This document shows, in pieces, positions 8,382-17,040 of a stretch of 64,000 nt of DNA; positions within the stretch are counted from its first letter, which is position 1; each line of letters starts with the position of its first letter. The notes beneath the pieces are model-generated. The model saw only the letters and a list, made by a program, of their open reading frames with translations, was not told the DNA's origin and did not search any database. Position numbers and translations under genes: made by a program. The DNA lies in assembly GCF_002215035.1 (NCBI RefSeq), contig NZ_NKFP01000006.1, positions 1,748,530-1,812,529 on the forward strand. The letters run 5' to 3'. The stretch is from Leptolyngbya ohadii IS1 (GTDB lineage: Bacteria; Cyanobacteriota; Cyanobacteriia; Elainellales; Elainellaceae).

Positions 8382-9218
8382 TTACAGCGGTAGATGTGCC
8401 GGAAGCAGGGTCAGGGAGACGATCGCCAGAAATAGCATTGCCGAAACCGTTTCCAGCATGGCGACTCGCTGAATTTTTGTGGTGCAGTACCATTCCCGCT
8501 GCCAGAGGATCAGCCCATATTTAAGTAAAGCTACGGCAAAAGCGGCGATCGTGTAGGGGGAAAGCCAGCCGAGCAGGGCAACGCCCACCAGGAGAAGTGG
8601 GGCAATCGTATGGTAGGTCAGGCTGGGCAGGGGAGAATGGGTTTTGTCCTTGCGGAATTTAACAGTGAAAATGGCGCTGGCAAAGAAGAGAGTATTCAGC
8701 AGCCACAAGCCGATGACCGTATTGGAGATTGATCCGATCGTCGCGACGTGGGCAAAAGGGGCAGCAAGACAGACGGCAGCAAAGGTGATCAGCTCATTCC
8801 AGATGGATTTCTGTTCGCGATACAGAACGGAGACCGCATCGATCGCCAGTGCCAGGGCTGCCCCCCCCAAGATTGCCAGCAGGGGCGACCCAAGTTCTCC
8901 TCGAATCGAAGCTTGACTGAGCCACAGGTAAAGAGCGATCGCCAGGGCAGTGCCGCCGTAGAGTCCGCCCCAGAACAGAAAGCGAGGTTTCCAGCTGCGA
9001 CGCTGTTTGATTTGCAGGACGATCGGGTGTTCTGCCTGAAAACCGAAAAAAGCACAGATGAGTGCAAGCGTGGTGGCGATCGTCCATTGCTGGGCTGCGG
9101 CTGCACCCGTCAGGAAGGAAACGAACAGCATGACATAGACGCCGTGCTCGTGGGAAAAGACGGGGCGATACCATGCCTGGGGATTGCGGGGGGAGGAGGC
9201 GGTGAGCGAGGGGGACAT
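8382..9218 (-). CDS. YwiC-like family membrane protein
   Basis: Polytopic membrane protein of 278 residues with roughly seven to eight hydrophobic spans. Near the N-terminus it carries the family hallmark EHG in FSHEHGVYVML (~22-32), followed by FFGFQAEHP and a basic loop QRRSWKPR. YwiC-like proteins have no established function, so none is assigned. It is convergent with ado. Its own upstream region (9219-9253) is a G-rich island on the plus strand, which may have displaced any native ribosome-binding site; the ATG at 9218 is the only start that keeps the EHG region intact. Confidence 0.8.
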   Translation of the reverse strand: MSPSLTASSPRNPQAWYRPVFSHEHGVYVMLFVSFLTGAAAAQQWTIATTLALICAFFGFQAEHPIVLQIKQRRSWKPRFLFWGGLYGGTALAIALYLWLSQASIRGELGSPLLAILGGAALALAIDAVSVLYREQKSIWNELITFAAVCLAAPFAHVATIGSISNTVIGLWLLNTLFFASAIFTVKFRKDKTHSPLPSLTYHTIAPLLLVGVALLGWLSPYTIAAFAVALLKYGLILWQREWYCTTKIQRVAMLETVSAMLFLAIVSLTLLPAHLPL

Positions 9219-9415
9219 GGAGGAGGGGAATGGGGAATAGGGAGCAGGGGGAGAGCGGATTTGTAGCTAGGACAGACTCGAATTGTGGGGACACAGTCGC
9301 TTTTCAAAGGAGGACTGGGAATTTTCAGGTTCTAATCCCTACAAGAACTCTCTGCTCAACTTTCGATCGCCTCGGAGTCTACAATTCCTAGCGTGACCTG
9401 TTCCGTTTGATATCG

Positions 9416-9751
9416 CTATGGTTTCTCTGAGAGCGTTAACAAAAATGTAAGATTAGTGTCTGCTTGCAGAGCATGAGGTGCATTCGCAGGCATGAAGATA
9501 AAAATTCCTGGATGCAGATTAATGTCTGTTCCTTCTAGCGTTAACGTTCCTGTCCCCTCAATCACGTTCACCGTTGCATTACGAGCAGAGGTATGTTCTT
9601 CAATTTCTGTTCCTGCCGCCAGACAAAAAAGCGTGTACTGGCAGACCTGATCTTTTAGTAAAACTTTACTGAGAATGCCCTGCTGAGGATACTCAATTTG
9701 TTCTCGAAGCTGGATAGCAGGCGATCGCAAGTCTATCATTGCAGCTGTCAT
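9416..9751 (-). CDS. Small cupin-domain protein
   Basis: A 111-residue single-domain cupin: conserved beta-barrel motif 1 appears as CLAAGTEIEEHTSARNATV and motif 2 as GIFIFMPANAPHAL. The metal-ligand pattern is partial (only H53-type and H-near-92-type histidines), so metal binding is uncertain. Similar stand-alone cupins act as sensors or small-molecule binders. A good Shine-Dalgarno (AAGGAGA) sits 8 nt before the ATG at 9751. It follows the methyltransferase gene on the same strand with a 46-nt gap, suggesting one transcription unit. Confidence 0.85.
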   Translation of the reverse strand: MTAAMIDLRSPAIQLREQIEYPQQGILSKVLLKDQVCQYTLFCLAAGTEIEEHTSARNATVNVIEGTGTLTLEGTDINLHPGIFIFMPANAPHALQADTNLTFLLTLSEKP

Positions 9752-9797
9752 TGCTGTTTCTCCTTATTCTTTCCTTACAGTATTAACCCTTACAGTA

Positions 9798-10586
9798 TTA
9801 CCGAATCGGTTTTTCTGAACAGGAAACGATGTAGCCGAGATCGTGGCGATATTGCAAAAAGGCTTTTCGCATTCCGAGGACTCTTGTACGAATTGCGGGT
9901 TTCGTCAGCACGTTCCAGAGAATTTTCAGCGTGCCGCTAATCCCTTCGTCGTTGATGACCTGACGGGGATTGAGTAAGCCCATTGCGCCGATTTGGATTT
10001 GCTTGACGTTAAGCCCTGCTGTCTCGATCGCCGCAGTCCAGTTTGCCTCCGAAAGGGGATTGGAATTGACGCGGATAGTTTGGGCGAGGGTACGCTGGAT
10101 TTCGGCTTCCTGCTGGCGGGCAAGAAGTTCGTGGGATAGGAATTTGCCGCCGGGTTTGAGGCGATCGGCGATGCCGCTCAAAATTTTGGCTTTGCCAGGA
10201 GCGGACTGCATGGTGAGAATTGCTTCTGCCAGCACGTAGTCAAACTGTTCTGTGATTTGATCGAGCTTGAAAATATCGCCTTCGATGATTTGGATGCGAT
10301 CGCTCAGTCCGGCAGCGGCAACATTCGCACGGGCACGGGCAACGCTTTCGGGATTCTTTTCAACGCCGACGACGCGTACGCCATATTTTTGCGCCAGGGC
10401 GATCGCGCTATAGCCAAAGCTGGAGGCAAGTTCGAGGACAGTTTGATCGGGCTGAAAATTTGCCCAGGTAAAAAGCTGCTCGGTGGCGGCTCGTCCACCC
10501 GGTCGCAGAATTTTCTTTCCGGCTGCGGCTAAAACCTGGTGTCCGGTCGCGGTTTCAAGGTTGAGGGGAGGGGCTATTTGGGTCAT
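9798..10586 (-). CDS. Class I SAM-dependent methyltransferase
   Basis: A 262-residue methyltransferase with the Rossmann-fold SAM site: motif I VLELASSFGYSAIALA (~51-66), acidic end of strand 2 in VVGVEKNPES, motif III IIEGDIF, and motif IV YVLAEAI. The usual GxGxG is modified to ASSFGYS, a variant seen in UbiE/MenG-like relatives. The substrate is not evident; it may be a small molecule. It is upstream of, and probably co-transcribed with, the cupin gene. Divergent from the hypothetical gene at 10844 with a ~257-nt shared region. Confidence 0.85.
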   Translation of the reverse strand: MTQIAPPLNLETATGHQVLAAAGKKILRPGGRAATEQLFTWANFQPDQTVLELASSFGYSAIALAQKYGVRVVGVEKNPESVARARANVAAAGLSDRIQIIEGDIFKLDQITEQFDYVLAEAILTMQSAPGKAKILSGIADRLKPGGKFLSHELLARQQEAEIQRTLAQTIRVNSNPLSEANWTAAIETAGLNVKQIQIGAMGLLNPRQVINDEGISGTLKILWNVLTKPAIRTRVLGMRKAFLQYRHDLGYIVSCSEKPIR

Positions 10587-10843
10587 GGTTCCGACCTCTG
10601 TTAAATCGGGGAGTGAATTGGCTTATGAATCGTGATGACTCTACTGTGCCAAATTTCCGCGATCGCCGATATGAGGTAGCTCAAGGAGGAAAAATTGCTG
10701 GGCTTCCAGGCTTCATCCCTGGTAAAGACTCAATCTCTGTACTTCGACAGAACGATCGCCGGATGAGTTTGTTTAGGATCGTTCCCACGGTAAGAGTCAT
10801 TGAACTAATCCATTCAACAATCACTTATTCAGGAGAACAGGCT

Positions 10844-11275
10844 ATGCCTGAAATGCAGAAACAGGGAAAACCCACCGATGGAAAGCAGGATGAGTTTGAG
10901 CAGGATTTGCATCCCAACAGCATGGCAGGACAAAATCAGGGCTTACAAGCCAACCACAGCCAGAGCGGAGAGTTTCCCACGGCGTACGACATCAAGGATT
11001 TGCACAACGTTCTGCCCGACTTCACCGACGAGGAACTGAAGCAAATTTCAGTTGTGCCTCCTGGAGTGCGTCTGGAGCAGGGAGCCACCTACGTTGATCT
11101 GCTCGATCCCGATCGCGAAGAGTTCACTGCAATGGGCAACATGGAGGCGATCGAGGGCAGCTGGTACTGTCCGAAAAATGAGGTGCATTATGAGCTGTGG
11201 AATCGGATTACGCAGGTAGAAAATTCCTACCAGAAGGGAACTGGCGCGGATCAGCCGTCGATCGGTTCTGTATAG
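10844..11275 (+). CDS. Hypothetical protein (143 aa)
   Basis: Small acidic soluble protein. The first ~45 residues are glutamine/asparagine/lysine-rich and likely disordered; the conserved-looking part runs from YDIKDLHNVLPDFTDEELKQ to GSWYCPKNEVHYELW. I do not recognise a named family. The ATG at 10844 is chosen because AGGAGA lies 8 nt before it; the frame is open back to 10613, but that extra 77-residue piece has no protein-like conservation and would use up the intergenic promoter space. Confidence 0.7.
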   Translation: MPEMQKQGKPTDGKQDEFEQDLHPNSMAGQNQGLQANHSQSGEFPTAYDIKDLHNVLPDFTDEELKQISVVPPGVRLEQGATYVDLLDPDREEFTAMGNMEAIEGSWYCPKNEVHYELWNRITQVENSYQKGTGADQPSIGSV

Positions 11276-11392
11276 GGTGAGCCGATCGCTACGCTAATCT
11301 GCGGAACAGTTAGATCAATCTGCTCAATCGCAGTCCGCTTCAGGTCAGGGTAAAGGAGATTTGCGAAGGGCGATCGGTTTGGATGAAGGTCA

Positions 11393-11420
11393 GGGCGGTT
11401 TGCACGCCGCCCCATGCGTG
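11393..11420 (+). terminator. Possible terminator
   Basis: Stem GGGCGG / CCGCCC with an 8-nt loop, ~120 nt after the stop of the 143-aa gene, with a short T-run (TTTT) only ~9 nt later. Plausible but imperfect rho-independent terminator. Confidence 0.35.
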
Positions 11421-11506
11421 TTTTGGCTTATTCAATAGCCCTAAATTCAGTAGCCATCAATATACAAACTTCAGATATACAAACTACCAACGCTGCACCC
11501 ACCATG

Positions 11507-11548
11507 ACTTAATTACTCAAACTTAATTACTCAAACTTAATTACTCAA
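11507..11548. repeat. 3 x 14-bp tandem repeat at the glycosyltransferase stop
   Basis: Three identical head-to-tail copies of ACTTAATTACTCAA. The last copy carries the stop codon and the final Glu codon of the glycosyltransferase gene on the minus strand. Confidence 0.9.
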
Positions 11549-12866
11549 TAAAGCGAATTACCTTCACTTCAGGTTGATCGCTCTGCTGATACTGCTGTGC
11601 CTGTGTTTCAATTCGCTGGAGTTGCCCCAAAGCAAGACTGCAAGCCATTCCATATTTTGCCTTTACCCGATCGCTGGCAATCTGGAGAGCGGTCTGCGAT
11701 CGTTCCAAAACAACCAGACCCCAGCCTTCTTTGACAGAAGGAAAAACAAACGCATCGGCACAGCGATACAGGGAAGGCAAATCGGCATCGGCAATAATGC
11801 CGGGTAACAGCAGAGAGGTGCCGACTTTCAGAGCCGAGGCGATCGAATCAGGATCATCAGGTTCAACGAAAAGGGTTTGCTGGGTAGTCAGAAATTCGGT
11901 GAAGGGAGGATGATAAGAGACGATCGTGGGTAAGCCGCTGGCAATCGCTTCCAAAACAACCAGACCCCAGCCTTCTTTGACAGAAGGAAAAACAAACGCA
12001 TCGGCACAGCGATACAGGGAAGGCAAATCGGCATCGGCAATAATGCCGGGTAACAGCAGAGAGGTGCCGACTTTCAGGTTGAGGCGATCGATCTCGACAA
12101 AGAATTCATCCCGGTAACTTTGATAGTCAAACAGGGTGGCTCCGCCTGCAATGACAAGCTGTGCTTGGGGATAGACGGACTGAACTTTGGCAAAGGCTTT
12201 GGCAAGCTGAATTGTATTCTTGCGCGGCTCGATGCCACCAACGGTCAGGTAGACTGGGGAACCGCTGATACCCATCGCCTCTTTCAGCCGGGAATCCCGA
12301 TCGGATGGGGTGTTGGTAAATCGATCGCAGTTCACACCATTAATGACTCGCGGCGCATTGATGTGGTACTGCTGGTATAGCTGTTTCTGCCAGTAATCGC
12401 TCACGCAGAGGCAGAGATCCGGTTCACGAATCGATCGATCCTGACACTGCTGAAGGTAGGGACTTATGTAGTCTTCGATATGATGAACCGTCCGCACGAA
12501 ATGGGAAATTAGATTCTGCTGACGCAGCACAGCCAGCGCATTGGCACTAATACAGTCCTGGGCATGAAAGATGTCGTATTCACTGTCATAGTCACTGTCA
12601 TAGTCACAGCGCTGTAAATCCTGACTGAGAAAACTGACAAATTCCTGAATCCGCTGCTGAATCAGGGCATCGGTATCCCCGGTAACAGGCAAAGCGGGAA
12701 CCAGTTTTACTTCAAAGTTCAGCGATCGATCAAATCCCCGACCATCCTTGTCCAGGGCGTACACGCAAACCGTATGACCTAGCTGATGCAGCGCCTCGGC
12801 GAGTTCCAGCGTATGAACTACGCTACCTCTGGGCTTAGTGGAATAGGTGAGTAGGGCAATTCGCAT
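11541..12866 (-). CDS. Nit1C glycosyltransferase (MSMEG_0565 family), internally duplicated
   Basis: GT-B fold, family 4-type glycosyltransferase, last gene of the Nit1C cluster, 20 nt after the AIR-synthase-like gene. The N-domain has PRGSVVHTLELAEAL; the nucleotide-sugar site shows GGIEPRKN (~210-217) and the EX7E-type motif KEGWGLVVLEAIASG (~297-311). Residues 264-306 are repeated exactly at 346-388, so the region carrying the donor-binding motif occurs twice; the second copy is followed by a short tail (QTALQIASD...) instead of the expected GT-B C-terminal helix context. Whether the 441-residue protein still works is unclear. Sugar donor and acceptor are unknown for this family. Confidence 0.88.
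   Translation of the reverse strand: MRIALLTYSTKPRGSVVHTLELAEALHQLGHTVCVYALDKDGRGFDRSLNFEVKLVPALPVTGDTDALIQQRIQEFVSFLSQDLQRCDYDSDYDSEYDIFHAQDCISANALAVLRQQNLISHFVRTVHHIEDYISPYLQQCQDRSIREPDLCLCVSDYWQKQLYQQYHINAPRVINGVNCDRFTNTPSDRDSRLKEAMGISGSPVYLTVGGIEPRKNTIQLAKAFAKVQSVYPQAQLVIAGGATLFDYQSYRDEFFVEIDRLNLKVGTSLLLPGIIADADLPSLYRCADAFVFPSVKEGWGLVVLEAIASGLPTIVSYHPPFTEFLTTQQTLFVEPDDPDSIASALKVGTSLLLPGIIADADLPSLYRCADAFVFPSVKEGWGLVVLERSQTALQIASDRVKAKYGMACSLALGQLQRIETQAQQYQQSDQPEVKVIRFIE
11703..11831. repeat. 129-bp exact direct repeat, copy 2
   Basis: Identical over 129 bp to 11949-12077 and in the same reading frame (offset 246 bp); encodes glycosyltransferase residues 346-388. Both copies are followed within a few bases by GAGGCGATCG, a HIP1-type sequence. 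Confidence 0.95.
11949..12077. repeat. 129-bp exact direct repeat, copy 1
   Basis: Probable original copy: it sits at the normal place in the GT-B fold and is followed by the family-typical AIASGLPTIV segment. It encodes residues 264-306. Confidence 0.95.
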
Positions 12867-12886
12867 GGGGGACAGAAAGAATAATC

Positions 12887-13867
12887 CTATGAAAATCCGG
12901 TCAGGGGTTGTTGCTGCAAATCCCAGAATACAAGAGATTCCTGCCCCGATCGCAGCACGAGTTTCGAGGAGTCATTCACTTCACCGATCGCTTCACAAAC
13001 AATTTGGCGATCGTGAAACCGTCCCCGCACAGATGCCACGCAGTCGGGCGCAACGCTGAGCAAAAAGCCGTAGCTGGGAAAGGCAGTGAGCCAGGCTTCT
13101 AAAGGAACATTCGACGGACAGGGAATGCGATCGAGGTCAATAACGGCTCCGCAGCGGGAGGTTTCCAGCAGCATCAAAGTCGTTCCAATCACGCCGCCCA
13201 TACTGATGTCCTTACCTGCTGTACAAAGCTGGGATTCCGCCAGTTCGGGAAGGATTGCCAGATCGCCTCTCAGTTTATCGGAATTCGTGCGGGTTGCCGC
13301 ATTCCAGAAGGGGTAGCGGGGGTGCATTTCGCCGCCTTCTAGATTGACCACCATCAGAAGCCGATCACCGGGCTGAGCATCAAAGCTTGTAATCAGCCGT
13401 TTTGCCCGTCCCAAAATCGCAACCGATAAGGCACCGTAGGGGCTGTGGCAGTTTGTATGTCCGCCGACGATCGGCACTTGATACGCTGCCGCTGCCGCCC
13501 GCATTCCTGCCCATAATTCCTTTGAATGGTCAGGCAAAGAACTCCACAGGGTATCCACTACGGCGATCGGACGACCCCCCATCGCATAGATATCGCTGAC
13601 GTTCACCATCACCGCCGACCACCCCGCAAACCAGGGATCGTTCTCCACAAAAAACGGCATCATGCCTTCGGCTGCCAGCAGCAGATAGTCCTCCCCATCG
13701 GGAATCGCAGCGCAGTCATCGCCCAGCCGCACGTTAGGATCTGCCCATTTGTCCCCATCTATTCCAGACTTGCCATCGAAACGCAACGCCTGAGCCGCCG
13801 TCTGAATATCCTGCTTATGCAGAATGCCGATCGCCTGTTGCAGCGTTTTGACTAAATCCGCCAGCAT
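12887..13867 (-). CDS. Nit1C AIR-synthase-like protein (Sll0787 family)
   Basis: PurM/ThiL/SelD-superfamily protein of 326 residues, an ATP-binding fold that phosphorylates or activates small molecules; its real substrate in Nit1C clusters is not known. Visible features: RLGDDCAAIPDG (~47-58), the metal/ATP-binding aspartate loop MVNVSDIYAMGGRP (~87-100), VPIVGGHTN (~130-138) and GKDISMGGVIGT. Start ATG overlaps the stop of the upstream acetyltransferase gene by one base (ATGA), indicating translational coupling. The sequence is intact and of usual length. Confidence 0.9.
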   Translation of the reverse strand: MLADLVKTLQQAIGILHKQDIQTAAQALRFDGKSGIDGDKWADPNVRLGDDCAAIPDGEDYLLLAAEGMMPFFVENDPWFAGWSAVMVNVSDIYAMGGRPIAVVDTLWSSLPDHSKELWAGMRAAAAAYQVPIVGGHTNCHSPYGALSVAILGRAKRLITSFDAQPGDRLLMVVNLEGGEMHPRYPFWNAATRTNSDKLRGDLAILPELAESQLCTAGKDISMGGVIGTTLMLLETSRCGAVIDLDRIPCPSNVPLEAWLTAFPSYGFLLSVAPDCVASVRGRFHDRQIVCEAIGEVNDSSKLVLRSGQESLVFWDLQQQPLTGFS

Positions 13868-14388
13868 CAGGAAGCAACCTGGGACACAAGGAGCTGGGGC
13901 ATAAAGGGCAGAACGGGACGCGCTTCGGTATGGGGTGGGTAGTAGTTCAGGTCAGCCTGCATCAGGTGATGGGGACGATCGCAAATCGTCATTTCCTCCA
14001 GAGATTCCCAGTGAAGCCGCTGAAAAAATCGCACGTTCTGAAGCTGCACCGTGGCGAGAAACTGTTCGCAGCCCCAGGTATTTGCCGTTGTCACCGCCTT
14101 GTAGATTAGTCCCTTGCCAATCTGCCAGCCCTTCCGATAATCCCGATGGGTTCCCAGCCGTCCACCATACCAGAATCCCGGTTTTGTTTCATAGATACGA
14201 ACCACTCCGACGATCGAATGATTCTCCTGGGGATGAATTGCAATGATCGGATAAGCGGTGCGATCGATCTCATCAACATCGCTGTCCTGAAAAAGCTGCT
14301 GTTCCTCCACAAAGATTGAGTGACGCAGGGCAAAATAGGCGGCAATTTCTTCGGGCGTGGTTGCTAGTTTGAATTGATAGGCAGTCAT
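13867..14388 (-). CDS. Nit1C GNAT N-acetyltransferase (MSMEG_0567/Sll0786 family)
   Basis: GCN5-related acetyltransferase of 173 residues from the ATG at 14388. The acetyl-CoA site is seen as IVGVVRIYE and the P-loop-like RLGTHRDYRKGWQIGKGL (~90-107). The start at 14388 is preferred because it lies 10 nt after the stop of the radical SAM gene; the frame can be read 19 codons further, but that would overlap the upstream gene. Its stop overlaps the start of the AIR-synthase-like gene. Acceptor substrate unknown. Confidence 0.88.
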   Translation of the reverse strand: MTAYQFKLATTPEEIAAYFALRHSIFVEEQQLFQDSDVDEIDRTAYPIIAIHPQENHSIVGVVRIYETKPGFWYGGRLGTHRDYRKGWQIGKGLIYKAVTTANTWGCEQFLATVQLQNVRFFQRLHWESLEEMTICDRPHHLMQADLNYYPPHTEARPVLPFMPQLLVSQVAS

Positions 14389-14398
14389 GGGTATATTT

Positions 14399-15502
14399 TT
14401 AAGCTTCAAACGTTGACAGCGCAGAACAAGCCCCACACTTCGCACAGCCCGCCTTCATCTCCGCCGATCGCAGTCCAGACTGTTTCAGCATTTTGCCTAC
14501 CCGTTCATACAGCGTGAACATAAACTCAGTTTTCGGCGCAGGATGATTGGCGAGAGGGGTTCCCGTAATCGGCACAAACGGCACAACAAACGGATAAACG
14601 CCGATTTGGATTAATCGATCGCACATCTCCAGAAGCGTCTCCAGACTGTCACCCAATCCTGCCAGCAGGTAGGTGCTAACCTGTCCCCAGCCAAATACCT
14701 GCACCGCTGATTCAAACGCATCAAAGTAGTAAGACAAGGGAACGGATGCTTTTCCCGGCATAATCCTTGCCCGAATCTCCGGATCGGCTGCTTCTAAGTG
14801 CATTCCCAAATTCTCAACACCCGCCGATCGCATTCGCTCAAACCAGGCAAAATCGTCCGGGGGTTCGCACTGCGCCTGAATTGGTAGATCCACTTTTGCT
14901 TTAATTGCCTTCGCGCATTCGGTTAAATAAGCGGCTCCCCGATCGCTGGTGTTTGGCGTTCCTGTGGTCATCACCATTTGCTTCACACCATCCAGCCTAA
15001 CCGCTGCCTCTGCCACTTCCGCAAGCTGAGCCGGAGTTTTGCGGGCGATCGTTCTGCCTGCTTCCAGGGATTGTCCGATCGCACAGAATTGACAGGAGGT
15101 TGCCGCATCGCCGTAGCGCATACAGGTCTGCAAAACGGTCGTTGCCAGCACATCGCGACTGTGGAGCAGGGCAATCTTCCAGTAGGGAATGCCGTCTGTC
15201 GTGGTCAGGCTATAAAACTGCGGCTGCTGCGGAAACTGAATTGGGGCGATCGGCTCTCCCTGCCGTTCCAGGGTCATCTCGGCAATGGATTCCGTGAGCT
15301 TCACGCTATTGAGCTTCACACTATAGGGCGACTGCGCTGCCGGACTGTTAAAAATCGGCACCATCACCGTCGTTCCGTCGATCGTGACTGCCTTGTGGTC
15401 AGACGGACCTGCCCCTCCGCGACGACCGGAAGCCCCCAAATCAGGATCGATCAGCTTCAGACCGTAAGACTGAAGTTCCGTAATCAGCGTTTGCTTATTC
15501 AT
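14399..15502 (-). CDS. Nit1C radical SAM protein (MSMEG_0568/Sll0785 family)
   Basis: A 367-residue radical SAM enzyme. Three cysteines C127, C137, C140 (CMRYGDAATSCQFC) give a C-x9-C-x2-C spacing instead of the classical Cx3Cx2C, as is characteristic of this family. The SAM-binding GTP-type motif is MTTGTPNTSD (~178-187). A second cysteine group at the C-terminus (CAKCGAC, 353-359) may bind an auxiliary Fe-S cluster. The gene is central to the Nit1C cluster and probably catalyses its key C-C or C-N chemistry, but the reaction is unknown. It is separated from the nitrilase gene by a 180-nt gap holding a tandem repeat. Confidence 0.9.
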   Translation of the reverse strand: MNKQTLITELQSYGLKLIDPDLGASGRRGGAGPSDHKAVTIDGTTVMVPIFNSPAAQSPYSVKLNSVKLTESIAEMTLERQGEPIAPIQFPQQPQFYSLTTTDGIPYWKIALLHSRDVLATTVLQTCMRYGDAATSCQFCAIGQSLEAGRTIARKTPAQLAEVAEAAVRLDGVKQMVMTTGTPNTSDRGAAYLTECAKAIKAKVDLPIQAQCEPPDDFAWFERMRSAGVENLGMHLEAADPEIRARIMPGKASVPLSYYFDAFESAVQVFGWGQVSTYLLAGLGDSLETLLEMCDRLIQIGVYPFVVPFVPITGTPLANHPAPKTEFMFTLYERVGKMLKQSGLRSAEMKAGCAKCGACSALSTFEA

Positions 15503-15571
15503 AGAAGAGATTACCGAGTGAACAAATCAGCCAACGAACCGATGAACAATCGAGTGAACCACAAGTTGATC

Positions 15572-15613
15572 AATTAATGTATCCAAATTAATGTATCCGA
15601 ATTAATGTATCCG
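15572..15613. repeat. 3 x 14-bp tandem repeat between nitrilase and radical SAM genes
   Basis: Three copies of AATTAATGTATCCR head to tail in the 180-nt gap. Unit length and copy number match the array at 11507-11548, though the sequence differs. Confidence 0.9.
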
Positions 15614-15682
15614 AACGGACAGGCGAGACGCCCACTTCACAAGAGCAAGGCTAAATCGGGGGACAAATCTGTGTCCTGTAGA

Positions 15683-16690
15683 TCAGCTTTCCAGGGGCAA
15701 AGGAAACTCTGGGGACGGCATCATTGAGGGCAAAGAAAGCTCAGACGGTACATCAGAGAATCCTTCCTTGAGGAGCGATCGCGCTGTCGAATTCATCTGC
15801 AATTGCAGCAAATCTGGGCGGGAATAGTGTCCTACGGAGTCCATCATCCGCTTGCGTTTGGTAATCAGCGAAAAGTCTAAGTCGGCGATCACCATGCCTT
15901 CCCCAGAGGTAATTGGGGGCGCTAGATGGTTGCCCTCTGGACCAATAATTGCCGTATTGCAGCCGCCGCTCAAGACTTTCTGAAGCTTTTCATCGGACGT
16001 AATTTGCTCTACCTGTTCCGGCGATAGCCAGCCCGTCGAGTTGATCACAAAACAGCCAGACTCCAGCGCATGGTGGCGAATCGTCACTTCAATCTGATCG
16101 GTGAAAATCTGCCCGACCAGCGAACCGGGAAACTGAGCGCAGTGAATTTGCTCGTGCTGTGCCATGAGCGCGAACCGTGCCAGCGGATTATAATGCTCCC
16201 AGCAGGCAAGCGCACCCACTTTCCCAGCGGCAGTGTCGATCGTCTTCAGCCCCGATCCATCTCCCTGTCCCCAAATCATTCGCTCGTGATAGGTGGGTGT
16301 AATTTTGCGCCGCTTCAGCAGCAGCGTCCCATCCGCATCAAAAATAAGCTGCGTGTTGTACAGCGACCCGCGATCGCGTTCATTCACCCCCAGCACGACA
16401 ACCATGCCGTAGGAGCGAGCTGCCCGACTCACCGCATCGGTGACAGGACCTGGAATCGTCACTGCCTCCTCGTAGAGCCGCATATGCTCCTTGCCCATCA
16501 AAACGGGCGGCTGCACAAAGGAAAAGTAGGGATAGTAGGGAATAAACGTCTCTGGGAAGACGATAATCTGAACCCCCTCCTTTGCAGCCTGGGCGATCGA
16601 CTGCAAAACCTTCTCGGTTGTACCATCCCGACTAAACAGCACGGGACTGATCTGAACTGCGGCGGCGCGAACGGTGCGTAGATCACTCAT
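15683..16690 (-). CDS. Nit1 nitrilase (Sll0784/Nit6803 type)
   Basis: Carbon-nitrogen hydrolase that converts nitriles to carboxylic acid plus ammonia. From the ATG at 16690 it has 335 residues with the full catalytic triad: E47 ([11 protein letters not shown]), K129 ([12 protein letters not shown]) and C163 ([12 protein letters not shown]). The triad contexts are those of the Nit1 branch represented by Synechocystis Nit6803. An AAGGA element precedes this ATG; the frame is open to 16825, but the additional residues derive from a repeat-bearing region and are unlikely to be translated. Upstream, 350 nt with two hairpin repeats separate it from the Sll0783-like gene. Confidence 0.93.
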   Translation of the reverse strand: MSDLRTVRAAAVQISPVLFSRDGTTEKVLQSIAQAAKEGVQIIVFPETFIPYYPYFSFVQPPVLMGKEHMRLYEEAVTIPGPVTDAVSRAARSYGMVVVLGVNERDRGSLYNTQLIFDADGTLLLKRRKITPTYHERMIWGQGDGSGLKTIDTAAGKVGALACWEHYNPLARFALMAQHEQIHCAQFPGSLVGQIFTDQIEVTIRHHALESGCFVINSTGWLSPEQVEQITSDEKLQKVLSGGCNTAIIGPEGNHLAPPITSGEGMVIADLDFSLITKRKRMMDSVGHYSRPDLLQLQMNSTARSLLKEGFSDVPSELSLPSMMPSPEFPLPLES

Positions 16691-16893
16691 TGCGGAAATC
16701 CTTATGATTCCAAAGCCCTCGTTGAAACCAATTCTTGCAATTGTGAGGGTAAATCGATCGTCTATGCGAAATTTGACCCTAGTGGGTAGGCACATGGGTC
16801 GTCCCCCAACCTCCTGACACCCCATACCCCCCTCAAGTGGGGATATCGAACCAATACGGGTAGTTCCTTTGCAGCAGGAGAATCGCTTGTGTC

Positions 16894-16925
16894 AAAGTCC
16901 CCCACCTGTGGGGGATTTAGGGGGC
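16894..16925. repeat. Dispersed CCCCC/GGGGG-TTTAGGGGGC palindrome
   Basis: TCCCCC and GGGGGA arms around CACCTGT-type spacer, followed by TTTAGGGGGC. The same design is found at 43093-43120. This is a repeat type common in cyanobacterial intergenic DNA. Confidence 0.75.
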
Positions 16926-16995
16926 AATGCAGGGACTTCAATTGCACCTCGACCCTCAATTGAACAATGCCCAAAATTATCTGTGAGAGATTATC

Positions 16996-17035
16996 TGTAA
17001 GGGCAGTTACAAACCACCCCTACGGAGTGTTTAAC
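16996..17035. repeat. Dispersed repeat TGTAAGG...GTGTTTAAC, copy 1
   Basis: About 40 bp: begins TGTAAGGGCAGTT and ends GTGTTTAAC; the copy at 30212-30252 shares both ends and most of the middle. It has the look of a degraded inverted repeat (GGGCAGTT / AACCACCCC). Confidence 0.7.
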
Positions 17036-17040
17036 GGCTC

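Larger units (their letters stand above)
16691..17040. other. Repeat-bearing gap inside the Nit1C cluster
   Basis: A 350-nt gap with no gene. It holds a C/G palindromic element (16894-16925), a weaker relative near 16810-16846 with CCCC/GGGG arms, and a second dispersed repeat (16996-17035) ending 6 nt before the Sll0783-like stop codon. These hairpins could separate the highly expressed first gene from the rest by processing or partial termination; that is inference. Confidence 0.6.

Noticed and set aside
12847-13059. Plus-strand frames inside the Nit1C genes (and similar frames opposite most long genes)
   Set aside because: Antisense shadows of well-conserved minus-strand genes with no independent support.
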